Shown in pieces: positions 50,961-59,990 of a stretch of 64,000 nt of DNA (its first letter is position 1; the number at the start of each line of letters is the position of its first letter). Both the position numbers and the translations under genes were made by a program. The stretch is from NCBI GenBank assembly GCA_043228905.1, contig JBHGNT010000004.1:8618001-8682000 (forward strand), read 5' to 3'. The notes under the pieces are model-generated. The model had not been told where the DNA came from. It searched no databases and saw only the letters and a list, made by a program, of their open reading frames with translations. The stretch is from Azolla caroliniana (taxonomy: Eukaryota; Polypodiophyta).

Positions 50961-51356
50961 TATGTTACTCATAAGAATATACGGGGAGGCATAAGGGTAT
51001 GTGTAACGATGTGGTTGATGTGTATGTGTAAAGTAAATGAGTGTGTGAGGATGAGTATGTGTATGGACACATGCACAACTATGATCATGTGCACAAGAAT
51101 GCGTAACAGTCTTATTTATAACTGTCATGTAATCGTTACATTGGATGTATTATATAAACCCCCTCTAGGGTATGTAATGAATAAGTTTTTCCCCTCTCAT
51201 TTGGTGTCATTTTCTATTTGTCTTTCTCTCTCGCTCTCTCTCTAACTTAACCCCTTGGGAGAATGGCTTCACCCCCCACCCCAACAACACTTTTGGCATG
51301 CCTCAACGGCCAACCCTTCCTTGAGAAAGAAGTCTCTTATTGTCCCTCTTCAACAC

Positions 51357-51424
<68 letters not shown>

Positions 51425-51870
51425 GTATCTCTGTGTTGTGTGTGTGTCTCTCTCCCCTAACTCATCGTTTCATTTTTGGGATGAAAACCCTAGACCCTCG
51501 AAAGAAGTAGTGAAGAAGAAACGCAGCAACAACCTGGAAGGAGAGGAAGGGAAATGGAAGAAGATGAAGAGGTAGAGCCTTTCTTAGAGTCTTGCACTAT
51601 TCTGAGGATGAAGATGAGACATGGCATCCTCCTTCTTTCAAATCCTCTTATCATGTTCATGCCATGATCCTCTTTTTCTCTGTCTCTGTTTCCCTTTTCT
51701 CTTGCTTTGCCAGAGAACGAATCTATCCATCCATCAATCCATCAATGGAAGGCTTCAATCATGAGGAGCACCAACCGAAATGGAAACAGAAGTAGGAGAA
51801 GCAATCTCCGCTCGACTTCTCCGTGATCACATGCTTCTCCTGATATCTGATCACAACTTCTCGGTTTTCA
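50961..51870. other. Unrecognised region with promoter-like signals and a CT microsatellite
   Basis: ATTATATAAACCCC (near 51,150) is TATA-like and is followed by AATGAATAAG. CT runs lie at about 51,222-51,243 and 51,358-51,421. AAACCCTAG near 51,485 resembles a plant telo-box. It might include upstream sequence of the MYB gene. No gene was supported. Confidence 0.4.
51358..51421. repeat. (CT)n microsatellite
   Basis: About 30 uninterrupted CT units. Confidence 0.96.
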
Positions 51871-51959
51871 TCTTCCCTTGGTATTAGCTTCCAGGGTGCT
51901 CTCAAGCTCGACCAATACATTTGCATTGGTCTCTCACACATCTCTGTCTACGTCGACCA

Positions 51960-53338
51960 TCCACAACCCGAATGATCGAGGGAAAGGTCCATGGAGCCCC
52001 AACGAAGACGCGGCTCTCCATCGACTAGTTGAGAAGTATGGAGATCGAAACTGGTCTCTAATAAGCAAAGGAATACCTAGTCGATCAGATCAGGCCATAA
52101 AAGCTCACGTGGGCTGCCATAGCTCGATTACTCCATGGTCGCATAGACAATGCTATCAAGAACCATTGGAACTCTACTCTTCATTGGTGTTGCCATACTT
52201 CCTCGTCTACCTTCTCAGTGAAGAAAATCTTGTGTTGTGTGAAGAAAACAATAGCTCTACTCCTTCTTCAGTGCTAAATAGAGAAAACTTTTCTCAAGCT
52301 TTAGCTTTCCATGAATAGAAAAAAAGAAGTTTCATGAAAGTAGAAGATGCAATGAGCCTCATCAGTACTGCCATTAAAGCTGCAGTTTCTCAGGTTCTTG
52401 CTCCCATTGTTCAACCACCACCTCGTCCTCATCATAATGGTAAGACCAATAATGATGATTGTAAAGAATATGTGTGCGGAAGCGTGTGCGTAAACACATA
52501 GTACACAGTTCGAAAATAAGACAGTTCGGTAAACTCAAGAAACACAAAGATGGAGATGGAGATGGAGAGACAAATAGAGAGTAGACAACTTAGTTCTATT
52601 TCAAAAATAATGACGCTCTATATATACATCGTGCTCAATGAGCACCTTTTATACAAGCCCTGACAGTTGAACTGACACAAGTACTGACAGTACTTGACTG
52701 CTCATAAATGAGCCTACTACACTAACTCCCAAAATTATTCCTTACGAGGAATACCATAATAACGGCCTCGCGGTTTACGCACCGCTACGGCTACGTTATG
52801 CGTACTGTTTCATGCACCTAGTCTACGCACTGGGTTACGCACCGTATTACGCACCCAATGTTGTTCTTCTCACTAGACAATGATGAAAATTACAAGAACA
52901 ACGATGATGGCGGTCTTCTTTGTGCATCTAATTGTAATGGATCTAGTCTAAATGAAGGTTTAATGGCGGCAATGAAGGAAATGGTAGCAAAGGAAGTTCA
53001 CACATGTATGGCCACCTGTTTTGTGCCGTTTCATGGCTATCCTAATGGTGTTGGTGTTCATCATCATCAAAACCAAGCCCTCATACTAAATCATATGAGG
53101 CATCTACACCTCAATCCAGAAAGAAGAGCATATTATGCTCATCAACGGATATTAGCAGAGCCCTCATGAGCAACAACTCCATCATCACCATTACAACTAT
53201 CTCCAACAATAATTGCATCCATTCTCGGGAGCAATACTCCTAGCATCAATGGCAGGGACAATTACAACATCTTCAACAAAATAGTCCATGAGATCAGCGC
53301 CACAATCGATGTTGCTACCGCCGCCGCAATCCGCTAGA
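51960..53338 (+). pseudogene. R2R3-MYB transcription factor pseudogene (MYB44-like), split by a solo LTR
   Basis: R2 repeat: DRGKGPWSPNEDAALHRLVE and DRNWSLISKGIPSRS, as in subgroup 22 R2R3-MYB proteins. The end of R2 and start of R3 are deleted (DQAIKAH joins WAAIARLL), then the R3 end [15 protein letters not shown] appears in another frame. The C-terminal part reads GLMAAMKEMVAKEVHTCM, recalling a conserved C-terminal motif of MYB44-type proteins. A solo LTR (52,460-52,879) with TSD ATGAT lies in the coding sequence; the exon is continuous if it is removed. A stop at about 53,167-53,169 is followed by more in-frame sequence to 53,338. MYB44-type factors act in the nucleus in stress and hormone responses (known for the family); this copy cannot make a working two-repeat DNA-binding domain. 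Subgroup 23 is an alternative. Confidence 0.82.
52460..52879 (-). repeat. Solo LTR in the MYB pseudogene, TSD ATGAT
   Basis: 420 bp, reading TGTCTAGTGAGAAGAACAAC to ATATTCTTTACA on the minus strand. TSD ATGAT at 52,455-52,459 and 52,880-52,884. It is related in order and length to the copia-6 LTR (shared GTGCGTAATACG, CTTGTATAAAAGGTGCTCA). It was left by recombination between two LTRs of a full insertion, or by insertion plus loss. Confidence 0.9.
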
Positions 53339-53888
53339 AGTGAAAGGCGAGAATATGAATGGAAGCAAGAAGACAGGGGCATTCAAAAAGCGCAAGGCAG
53401 ATCGCAAAATTTCAAATTTTGGAGGGCATCAAAACCGAATTTCAGAAGATTGAGGGCAGATGACGGAATTTCAAAAGCTGGAGAGCATGAGACCAAATTT
53501 CAAAAATTGGAGGGTAGAAGGGAAAATTTTGAAGATTCAAGGGCATAAAATAAACAATAAAAACTTGAGGGAAAATTTTGAAAGACCAAAGAGTGAAAAA
53601 TATAAAACTCACTCCACATGATGAAAGAAAGAATACACAAATGCACAACACGATTTCACGACCCATGCCATAGTGAACTAGCCGATTGGTGTATGATCCA
53701 ATTGTGATTTGTGCTAACCGAACAAGAAGGTTCGAGTCAAGCAAAGCTTCAATCGAAGTTATCGATCGTAGAGCAGTGATCGGGTCGAGGGATTTTTGAC
53801 CGTTAAGACGACTGATGGAGTTCCGGTCGAGAAGAGTTGCCATGAAGAGTGGGTTCACCGTGTAATGCACTGTTGCATAGGTGTGCCA
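53339..53888. other. Unrecognised region with short degenerate repeats
   Basis: 53,390-53,590 holds several copies of a unit of about 40 bp with the phrase AATTTCAAAA and GGAGGGCA. A 142-aa minus-strand frame (53,442-53,870) has no recognisable domain. Confidence 0.4.
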
Positions 53889-54041
53889 TGTGTTACTTGT
53901 TATCTTTTAGGTTGGACAAGTCCTAACACAGGCTGTCCCTATGGAACACTTCACCAAAGGGTGATACAGTGACATATGGATGGATCGTGGTATCAAATGT
54001 TAATGATCGTAACACACGCATTGTCGTAACACACTTAATTA
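53889..54041 (-). repeat. Fragment of a gypsy-1-type LTR
   Basis: TGTGTTACTTG, GTCCTAACACAGGCTGTCC and CACTTCACCAAAGGGTGATAC align with 10,362-10,440 of the gypsy-1 LTR (TGTGTTATTG, CAGCCTAACACAGGGTGTCC, CATCACCAAAGGGTGGTAT). It is cut by the gypsy-4 LTR at 54,042. Confidence 0.7.
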
Positions 54042-55152
54042 TGTCGTGAAGATCTGTCACTACGCACGGATTGTGAGGCGAAACCGTCTGGGTTCTGGAC
54101 CAGAAGGATTTAGAGTCGATACAAGCTTTGGCGAGAAAGTACTTAAGATAGATTGGGAAAGAGAGAAGTTGAGATTACACGATCAATTTGATAACGAATT
54201 TCTTCCTCTTAATTTTCATAAAAAAAACCGTGTTTTTTCTCCTCCCCCTTCCCTCTTTAATAGATGCTCTCATGCATATGATGCATGTGAGGGTACAAGA
54301 CATGCATAAATTGCATGTTTTCCATTTGGCGCTTAAGTATTACATGTGGTGCATGCTAACCATGTCACTCATTTTAGCTCTCATGTATGAGAATTTACAT
54401 GTAAAAGTACAATGATAGAAATATAATTTCAACTAAATAGCATGGCTTAATGGTAAGCCAATTGACTCCTAACTTGGAGGTGCAAGGTTTGAATCCATAC
54501 TTGCCCTCCTTGTATATGTAAATATGTATATATATTTATATATTTATTTATCTAGTCGCCGGATGCCGTCGGTCGCCGGATACCGGTGCTGCCGCCGGAT
54601 GCCGTTGGTTACCGGTGCCGGATGCCGGATGCCGTCGGTTACTGGTGCCTCACCGGATACCGGTGCCGGATGCCGTCGGATCACCGTCTCCATCGCCGGT
54701 CTGGTTTTGGTTGGCCAAAACCCTTTACGAGTAGCTAGCCACCTCCACTCTTAGTTCAAGTTACCTTGACTCTCTATGCTCCACACATAGACACAAAGAT
54801 AATATCTTTTGCTCCACCTTATATATGATGAGAGCCGTATTTGTCGTGCCTATGTGGGATATCTCACAATTTTCTCTTTTCTTTTCACAAACTTTATACC
54901 CTCATATCTTGACATTTAGTTGTCCATTTCTCGTGTAATAAAGTGCATTCGAAATCTCCATCATTTTGTACTTAGATATTAAAAATGTTATCTTCACAAT
55001 TATTGTATTACGTGATTCATACTCGATTTCGTACGTTTTATGGGATTTTCACACTATTGCCGAAAATCTTCACGACATCCACCCCCACCAAACCGCACGT
55101 CCTCCGGTACGTGCCAAGAAGAGAAGAAGTGAGATTTCGGCTACGATGATCA
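54042..55152 (-). repeat. 3' LTR of gypsy-4 (1,111 bp)
   Basis: On the minus strand it opens TGATCATCGTAGCC, overlapping the pol stop codon, and closes ATCTTCACGACA. It matches gypsy-2's LTR; the CCGG block (about 54,555-54,690) is shorter here. Confidence 0.82.
54442..54509 (+). other. tRNA-like module in the gypsy-4 LTR
   Basis: TGGCTTAATGGTAAGCC (A-box/D-arm) and GGTTTGAATCC (B-box). It is antisense to the element, as in gypsy-2. Confidence 0.6.
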
Positions 55153-57047
55153 ATTAGATTCCTCCATCTCTTCATTTTCATCCGGCCTATTATGTTCATC
55201 GTCGAGGTAATCGAGGTCAGGATCCTTGTCTTGTCTTTTCTTGAAAAGCTTTACTCTTTTTCCCGCAATGGGTATGGCCAACCTTGATCCGTCTAGTTCT
55301 GCAAGGTGGTATGTGGCATTATCGTTGGCACTTGTCACCACATACGGCCCGAACCATCTTCTTGCGAACTTCCTTGTTGTACTATGTTGATTGTCAAGGG
55401 TGCTGTCGTAAACCAAAACCCAATCCCCTTCTTCAATCTTCTTGGGACGAAGTCGATGCGTGTTGTCGAACCGAACTTTGTTCTTTACTCGGGCTGCCTT
55501 CATCATCTTTCGCGCTTTTTCTAAATCTTCAGGTCTTCTTTCAAGTTGCCTTATCCGCGCCGCTAATAACTCTTCTTGGCTCATCTCGTTCTCCCACGGT
55601 ATCGCTACCCATGAGGCGATCGTCCTTTCGATGGGCATAATCGGCTTTTGTCCATACATAAGCTCCGTCGGCATATACCCTGTCACCGAGCTATGTGTCG
55701 TTCTATCGGCCCACAAGGCATAGGGTAATAGTCGTGGCCAATTCACGACTCGACTGTTGCATGCCCGTATGATGGCTTTAACGATAGGTCCATGCCCTCG
55801 CTCGATCTTCCCATTTCTTCCGGATTGTAGGCAGTCGTGAGGGAGAGCTTCACGCCTAGTCTTTCGAAGAGCTCCGTCGCTTCATGCGCGTCCAACTCCC
55901 CTCGGTCGGCCACTATCTTCCCTACACATCCATATCGGCAAACAACATCTTCAAGTAAAAATTTACAAACGGCTGAAGTCGTCTTATTTGTCAAGGCTCG
56001 TCCTTCCACTTGATTTGTCAAGTCTTCCCTTGCGAGCGCTAAGTACTTCATTTGTCCCACTCCCATTGGCATTGAGACCAGATCCACCATCCATTTGAAG
56101 TGAATGGTGAGTGGGTATGTCGGCTTTAACTCATCACGATGACGTATATTTGAATATATTTGGCAAGTTTCACATGTGGACACGAAATGAATATATTTGG
56201 CAACATCTTCAAGTAAAAATTTACAAACGGCTGAAGTCGTCTTATTTGTCAAGGCTCGTCCTTCCACTTGATTTGTCAAGTCTTCCCTTGCGAGCGCTAA
56301 GTACTTCATTTGTCCCACTCCCATTGGCATTGAGACCAGATCCACCATCCATTTGAAGTGAATGGTGAGTGGGTATGTCGGCTTTAACTCATCACGATGA
56401 CGTATATTTGAATATATTTGGCAAGTTTCACATGTGGACACGAAATGGAGTACATCTTTGTACATGCTTGGCCACCAATACTTCTCCTTCAATTTTTCGA
56501 ACGTCGCCCATGTTCCTCTATGACCTGCCCAAGCACTCTCGTGGAATTCGGTCATCAGCGTCTCTTGCTCTTCTTTCTTTACCACCACTCGACGTGGTAT
56601 TCCTGTCCTTCTTTTTGGGTGTCGCCAAAGGAATCCTCCCTTCAAGAAGTATCGATAAGCTTTCTTTCGGATTCGTAGGGCCTCCTCCTTTGTCAACGAA
56701 GCATCTGTCGTCAATGTTCTTAGGAATCTACCGATGAGTAACCATTCTCCTTCGTACTCGTTCTCGTTGAAGGCGTGGAGGGTTTGCGTGTCCTGGTCTT
56801 CCGCTGACAATTGAGCCATCTTGAAGAAGTTGAGGGCGACATCTTCATCTTCCGAAACTATGTTACTTCCATTTGAAAATCTTGCCCTCGACAGCATGTC
56901 AGCCATGGCGTTCTTCTTCCCTGCGATGTGACGGATCTCTGGGTTTAAAGACTTGATGTAGGCGATCCACCTTAGCATAGCAAGATCTGGGGTCGCACAT
57001 CCCGAGACCATTCCGAGAATTGGGAGACAATCTGTCTCTATTATCAC
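55150..57047 (-). pseudogene. gypsy-4 end of RNase H and integrase, with frameshift and duplication
   Basis: From 57,047: IIETDCLPILGMVSGC and HIAGKKNAMADMLSRARF (RNase H end). Integrase: ESAWAGHRGTWATFEKLKEK and STCETCQIYSNIRHRDE (zinc region), FKWMVDLVSMPMGVGQ, CRYGCVGKIVADRGELDAHE (second Asp), LSLTTAYNPEE. A shift near 55,825 then leads to WPRLLPYALWADRTTHSSVT and the C-terminal domain EEGDWVLVYDSTLDNQHSTT, RRWFGPYVVT, ending DENEEMEESN. The segment from FVSTCETCQIYSN to CKFLLEDV is present twice in frame (258 bp). Confidence 0.83.
55943..56458. repeat. 258-bp in-frame tandem duplication in gypsy-4 integrase
   Basis: CAACATCTTCAAGTAAAAAT occurs at 55,943 and 56,201. The two 258-bp units look identical apart from the junction, so the event is recent. 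86 residues are repeated without breaking the frame. Confidence 0.93.
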
Positions 57048-58817
57048 TTATGACCCGATCAGGTAATCTTTGTCCGTCTTCACTGCCGACACAATACCCC
57101 AAAGTTCCCGCTTGACTTGGGCATACCTTTGTTGCCGTTCGCTGAGAACCTTTGCTCCGAACCGGACGGCATATCGCGCATTATCTTCACCTTCTTGATT
57201 GATGACCCACCCGATTCCGGTTGGGCTCGTATCTACGGTCACGTAAATTGGTTTCCCTTTGGCATAGTCGGCCTTCCTTAGTGCCGGAGCTTCAAGAAGC
57301 AGTTTCTTTAATCTTCGCATCGCCTCTGTGTGCTCATCTCGCCATTCGAACTTTATTCTTTTCTTTAGTAGTCCATATAACGGTTCGGCGACATGAGCGT
57401 AGTGAGGAATCCATATATGATAAAATGCGCACGCTCCAAGGAACCTTCGAACCTCCGTTTGGTTTTCGCATTCTTCTTTCATGTCTTGGATTGCGTTCAC
57501 TTTGGATGGCGAGGGCTTCTGGCCGTATGCTCCACACAAGTGACCTACCACCAAGATCTCCGGTTGCCCGAATGCGGATTTTTCTCCCGAAAATGTCAAA
57601 TTCGCATCTTCGAGCCTTTGAAGCACCTTCTCGCAATCTTTCATATGATCCGCAACGAACTTTCTACAACCTTCCTTATCTTTCAATTCATCTTTCTCCT
57701 CATCCGAACATCCTTTTATCGGAATATCATCCAAGAATGGCATCGTGATGTCCGGAATGCAATCCTTCAAGACTTTATTCATGGCATTCACCATATGAGC
57801 CACCGAGTTCGTTGCGCCTTGGGGTAAGGTACACATCCGCACAAGCCCGATCGGAGTCCTCATGGTTGTAATGTCCCGACTGTCGATCGCCAATTGGAAT
57901 TGGTCATATCCGGAGTAGAGATCGCCAATGGAGTAGATGGACCGGCCCGCAAACGCTTCGGCAAATTCGTCCACGCTCGGACCGATTCCGGCATTTCGAA
58001 TTGTCACCTTGTTGACGGGTTGAAGATCTTGGATGAATCGCAATGATCCATTCTTCTTCGGCACCGTGAACCACCTATTGGAATAAGGAGCATTCGACGG
58101 TTCTAGAATTCCCATACTCACCTTCTCCTTTAAGAGCTCGATCAGCTTCGGAAGGTGTGCTCTCGGAACCGGTATCGGTTTCAAATTCCAAGGCACATGA
58201 GGCACCGTGAAGATCACCATTGGCTCTATAACCTTTGGGTCGGCGCATCCGATTTCTCGTGGGAAGAATGCGAAAGCCTTCCCATGTCTCTCAAGCATAT
58301 CGCGAAACATTCGCTCCTCTTCAGGGAGAAGGAAATCCTCCTTTCCAACTCGTAGCTTCCCCTTCGTCTCTTTGGTGAAGTCATGACCTATCTTCTTCGG
58401 ATCTCTTAAGCTTGGATCGTTAGCGACTTCCTTCATCTTTTGCCAGCTATCTTCCGGTAGCGGAACCGCAACTGGCTTGATCTTCTTATCCACCGTTTTA
58501 TATTTCGTGTTGATGTCAGCTTCCTTCATCGAGATGCCACGACGGTATTCATCGATGATAGCGTACATGTTGACTGAGTTAACCGAAATCACGCATTGGT
58601 TGTGAAGATAGCTCAAGTCCACGACGTCCTCGATTTCGCCGATGGTGTCGTTAAATGAGGCTTCTTCCATAATATGAGTCACGAACTCCCCTTCTTCTAT
58701 TATGTTCTCTTCTTTCAGCATCTTCTCGAATTCTTGTATCCGGTGCTTGTGCTTCTTGTCGGGTAGTACTAGTTTACATGCGCCACTAGGTGTGACACAT
58801 GTTGCTTCTCCTTGCAA
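57048..58817 (-). CDS. gypsy-4 reverse transcriptase and RNase H, 589-aa frame ending at a nonsense codon
   Basis: RT motifs: PHVPWNLKPIPVPRAHLPKL, YSNRWFTVPKKNGSLRFIQD, IYSIGDLYSGYDQFQLAI, LPQGATNSVAHMVNAMN, the catalytic box PFLDDIPIKGC, then VVGHLCGAYGQKPSPSKVNA and RRFLGACAFYHIWIPHYA. RNase H begins PIYVTVDTSPTGIGWVI and RFGAKVLSERQQRYAQVKRE. The frame stops at a TAA (57,048-57,050) where a Glu codon is likely; RNase H continues at once in the same frame. The wording DLYSGYDQFQLA and FLDDIPIKG is not that of common plant clades. Confidence 0.83.
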   Translation of the reverse strand: MQGEATCVTPSGACKLVLPDKKHKHRIQEFEKMLKEENIIEEGEFVTHIMEEASFNDTIGEIEDVVDLSYLHNQCVISVNSVNMYAIIDEYRRGISMKEADINTKYKTVDKKIKPVAVPLPEDSWQKMKEVANDPSLRDPKKIGHDFTKETKGKLRVGKEDFLLPEEERMFRDMLERHGKAFAFFPREIGCADPKVIEPMVIFTVPHVPWNLKPIPVPRAHLPKLIELLKEKVSMGILEPSNAPYSNRWFTVPKKNGSLRFIQDLQPVNKVTIRNAGIGPSVDEFAEAFAGRSIYSIGDLYSGYDQFQLAIDSRDITTMRTPIGLVRMCTLPQGATNSVAHMVNAMNKVLKDCIPDITMPFLDDIPIKGCSDEEKDELKDKEGCRKFVADHMKDCEKVLQRLEDANLTFSGEKSAFGQPEILVVGHLCGAYGQKPSPSKVNAIQDMKEECENQTEVRRFLGACAFYHIWIPHYAHVAEPLYGLLKKRIKFEWRDEHTEAMRRLKKLLLEAPALRKADYAKGKPIYVTVDTSPTGIGWVINQEGEDNARYAVRFGAKVLSERQQRYAQVKRELWGIVSAVKTDKDYLIGS

Positions 58818-58891
58818 TCCACGCGCTCTTCTTTCTTGTGGGGTCTTGTGATTGCTCTGACTATTTGTGCCCCATGCTTCAATAGTCCGCT

Positions 58892-59350
58892 CTAAAAATC
58901 CGAGGATTCGCCTCCGAGACTATCTCGATTCCTTTCCTGATTGGCTCGCACTGTTAGGAATTGGACCGATCTTTGGTTGTCAAGACTCTTTATTCGTGCG
59001 AAGGCTGCTCCATTATCGAACACTTTGGTCTCCATCCGAGATGATGTGATATAAGGTTGCCCTAGGATGACAGGATGCGACGCCGATTCTTGTACGAAGA
59101 AGTGTTGATCCATCTCCACATCCCCGATCGTGACTTTGACATTGGGACAAGCTCCGTACAAGTCCTCCGTAGACTTTGTTGCCGCGTGAATCTTCCATCC
59201 GTGGTTTGTATTGATTGGCCATCTTCCCTTTTTGTAGAAGTCGGCTGACATGAGGTTGATCTCCGAGCCGTGGCCGATCAAGGCTACGACGGTCTCTTTC
59301 TTCTCCCCGATCTTCACCGGCGTCTTGTTGGGATTACGGTCCCTTCGCAT
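58892..59350 (-). pseudogene. gypsy-4 protease fragment
   Basis: 152-aa frame: VALIGHGSEINLMSADFYKK, WPINTNHGWKIHAATKSTED, LYGACPNVKVTIGDVEMDQ, HPVILGQPYITSSRMETKVF. Active relatives have Asp in D-H-G-S-E-I-N; here it is Gly, so the catalytic residue is missing. The left end joins RT after a stop, and the right end is cut by copia-5. Confidence 0.75.
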
Positions 59351-59389
59351 GGGATGGTCGGATATCGGAGATGAATGCCGACAAGCCCG

Positions 59390-59961
59390 GTTTCGGTTTC
59401 GGATCCGGATGACGAAGACCCCGGTTTCGGTACCGGATGACGAAGACCCCGGTTTCGGTACCGGATGATGAATGTACCCGGAGAGCGATCCGGATGCAGG
59501 GACATATCCGTGAATATGTTCGCTATGGGCCCCTGAGGCTACAGTTGTAAATAGCCCAAAGTCATATAAGTATAAATATGACTTAGGGCAAATAGTTTAG
59601 TTGTTGCTTCTCATTTTTCTGTTTTTCCACTTAAGAGGAGTGAAGTGTAAGCAGCCGTGAGAGAGAGAGAGATAGAGCGCGAGAGAGGAAGAGGTAGACG
59701 CCTTTGTGTATTTCCGCCGCCTGTGGCGAGGACAGCGAGCTCAAGGTCGTCGCCTTGCAGCTCGCCATTGTATACTTCTCTGTATAGTGTTGGTTTGGAG
59801 TCTTGTACTCCCGTGGTTTTTCCCGTATAGGGTTTTCCACGTTAATCCCTGTGTACTCGCGTTTTGTTTCTCTTTGTGGTTCCTATTTTCTGCTCCATCG
59901 ATTCGCGCTTACTCGGTTGTGGCCGAGCGGTGAAGGTGAATAGAAGCGTCTATTCCTTACA
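59390..59961 (+). repeat. 5' LTR of copia-5 (left border approximate)
   Basis: Contains CCGGTTTCGGTACCGGATGACGAAGACC repeats split over 59,393-59,465, TATAAATATGACTTAGGG (TATA near 59,571), a GA run, and the closing CTATTCCTTACA. The expected opening TGTTGGGAGAC is not seen, so the first bases may be lost. Confidence 0.72.
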
Positions 59962-59964
59962 AAC

Positions 59965-59976
59965 TGGTATCAGAGC
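59965..59976 (+). other. copia-5 primer-binding site
   Basis: TGGTATCAGAGC, three bases after the LTR end TTACA. Confidence 0.92.
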
Positions 59977-59990
59977 GACTGTTGCAGAAA

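Larger units (their letters stand above)
54042..59355 (-). mobile_element. gypsy-4: Ty3/gypsy element of an unusual lineage, protease to 3' LTR
   Basis: Minus-strand order: protease, RT, RNase H, integrase, 3' LTR (54,042-55,152). Gag, leader and 5' LTR are missing; copia-5 begins where the coding region ends near 59,355. Breaks are few: one in-frame TAA in RNase H, one shift in integrase, one break between protease and RT, and a 258-bp in-frame duplication. Confidence 0.83.

Noticed and set aside
51263-51460. 65-aa frame starting MASPPTPTTLLACL
   Set aside because: More than half is translated CT microsatellite; a Gag-like start was considered but nothing follows it.
53442-53870. 142-aa minus-strand frame
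   Set aside because: Hydrophobic, with no recognisable motif, partly over short degenerate repeats; not enough to call a gene.
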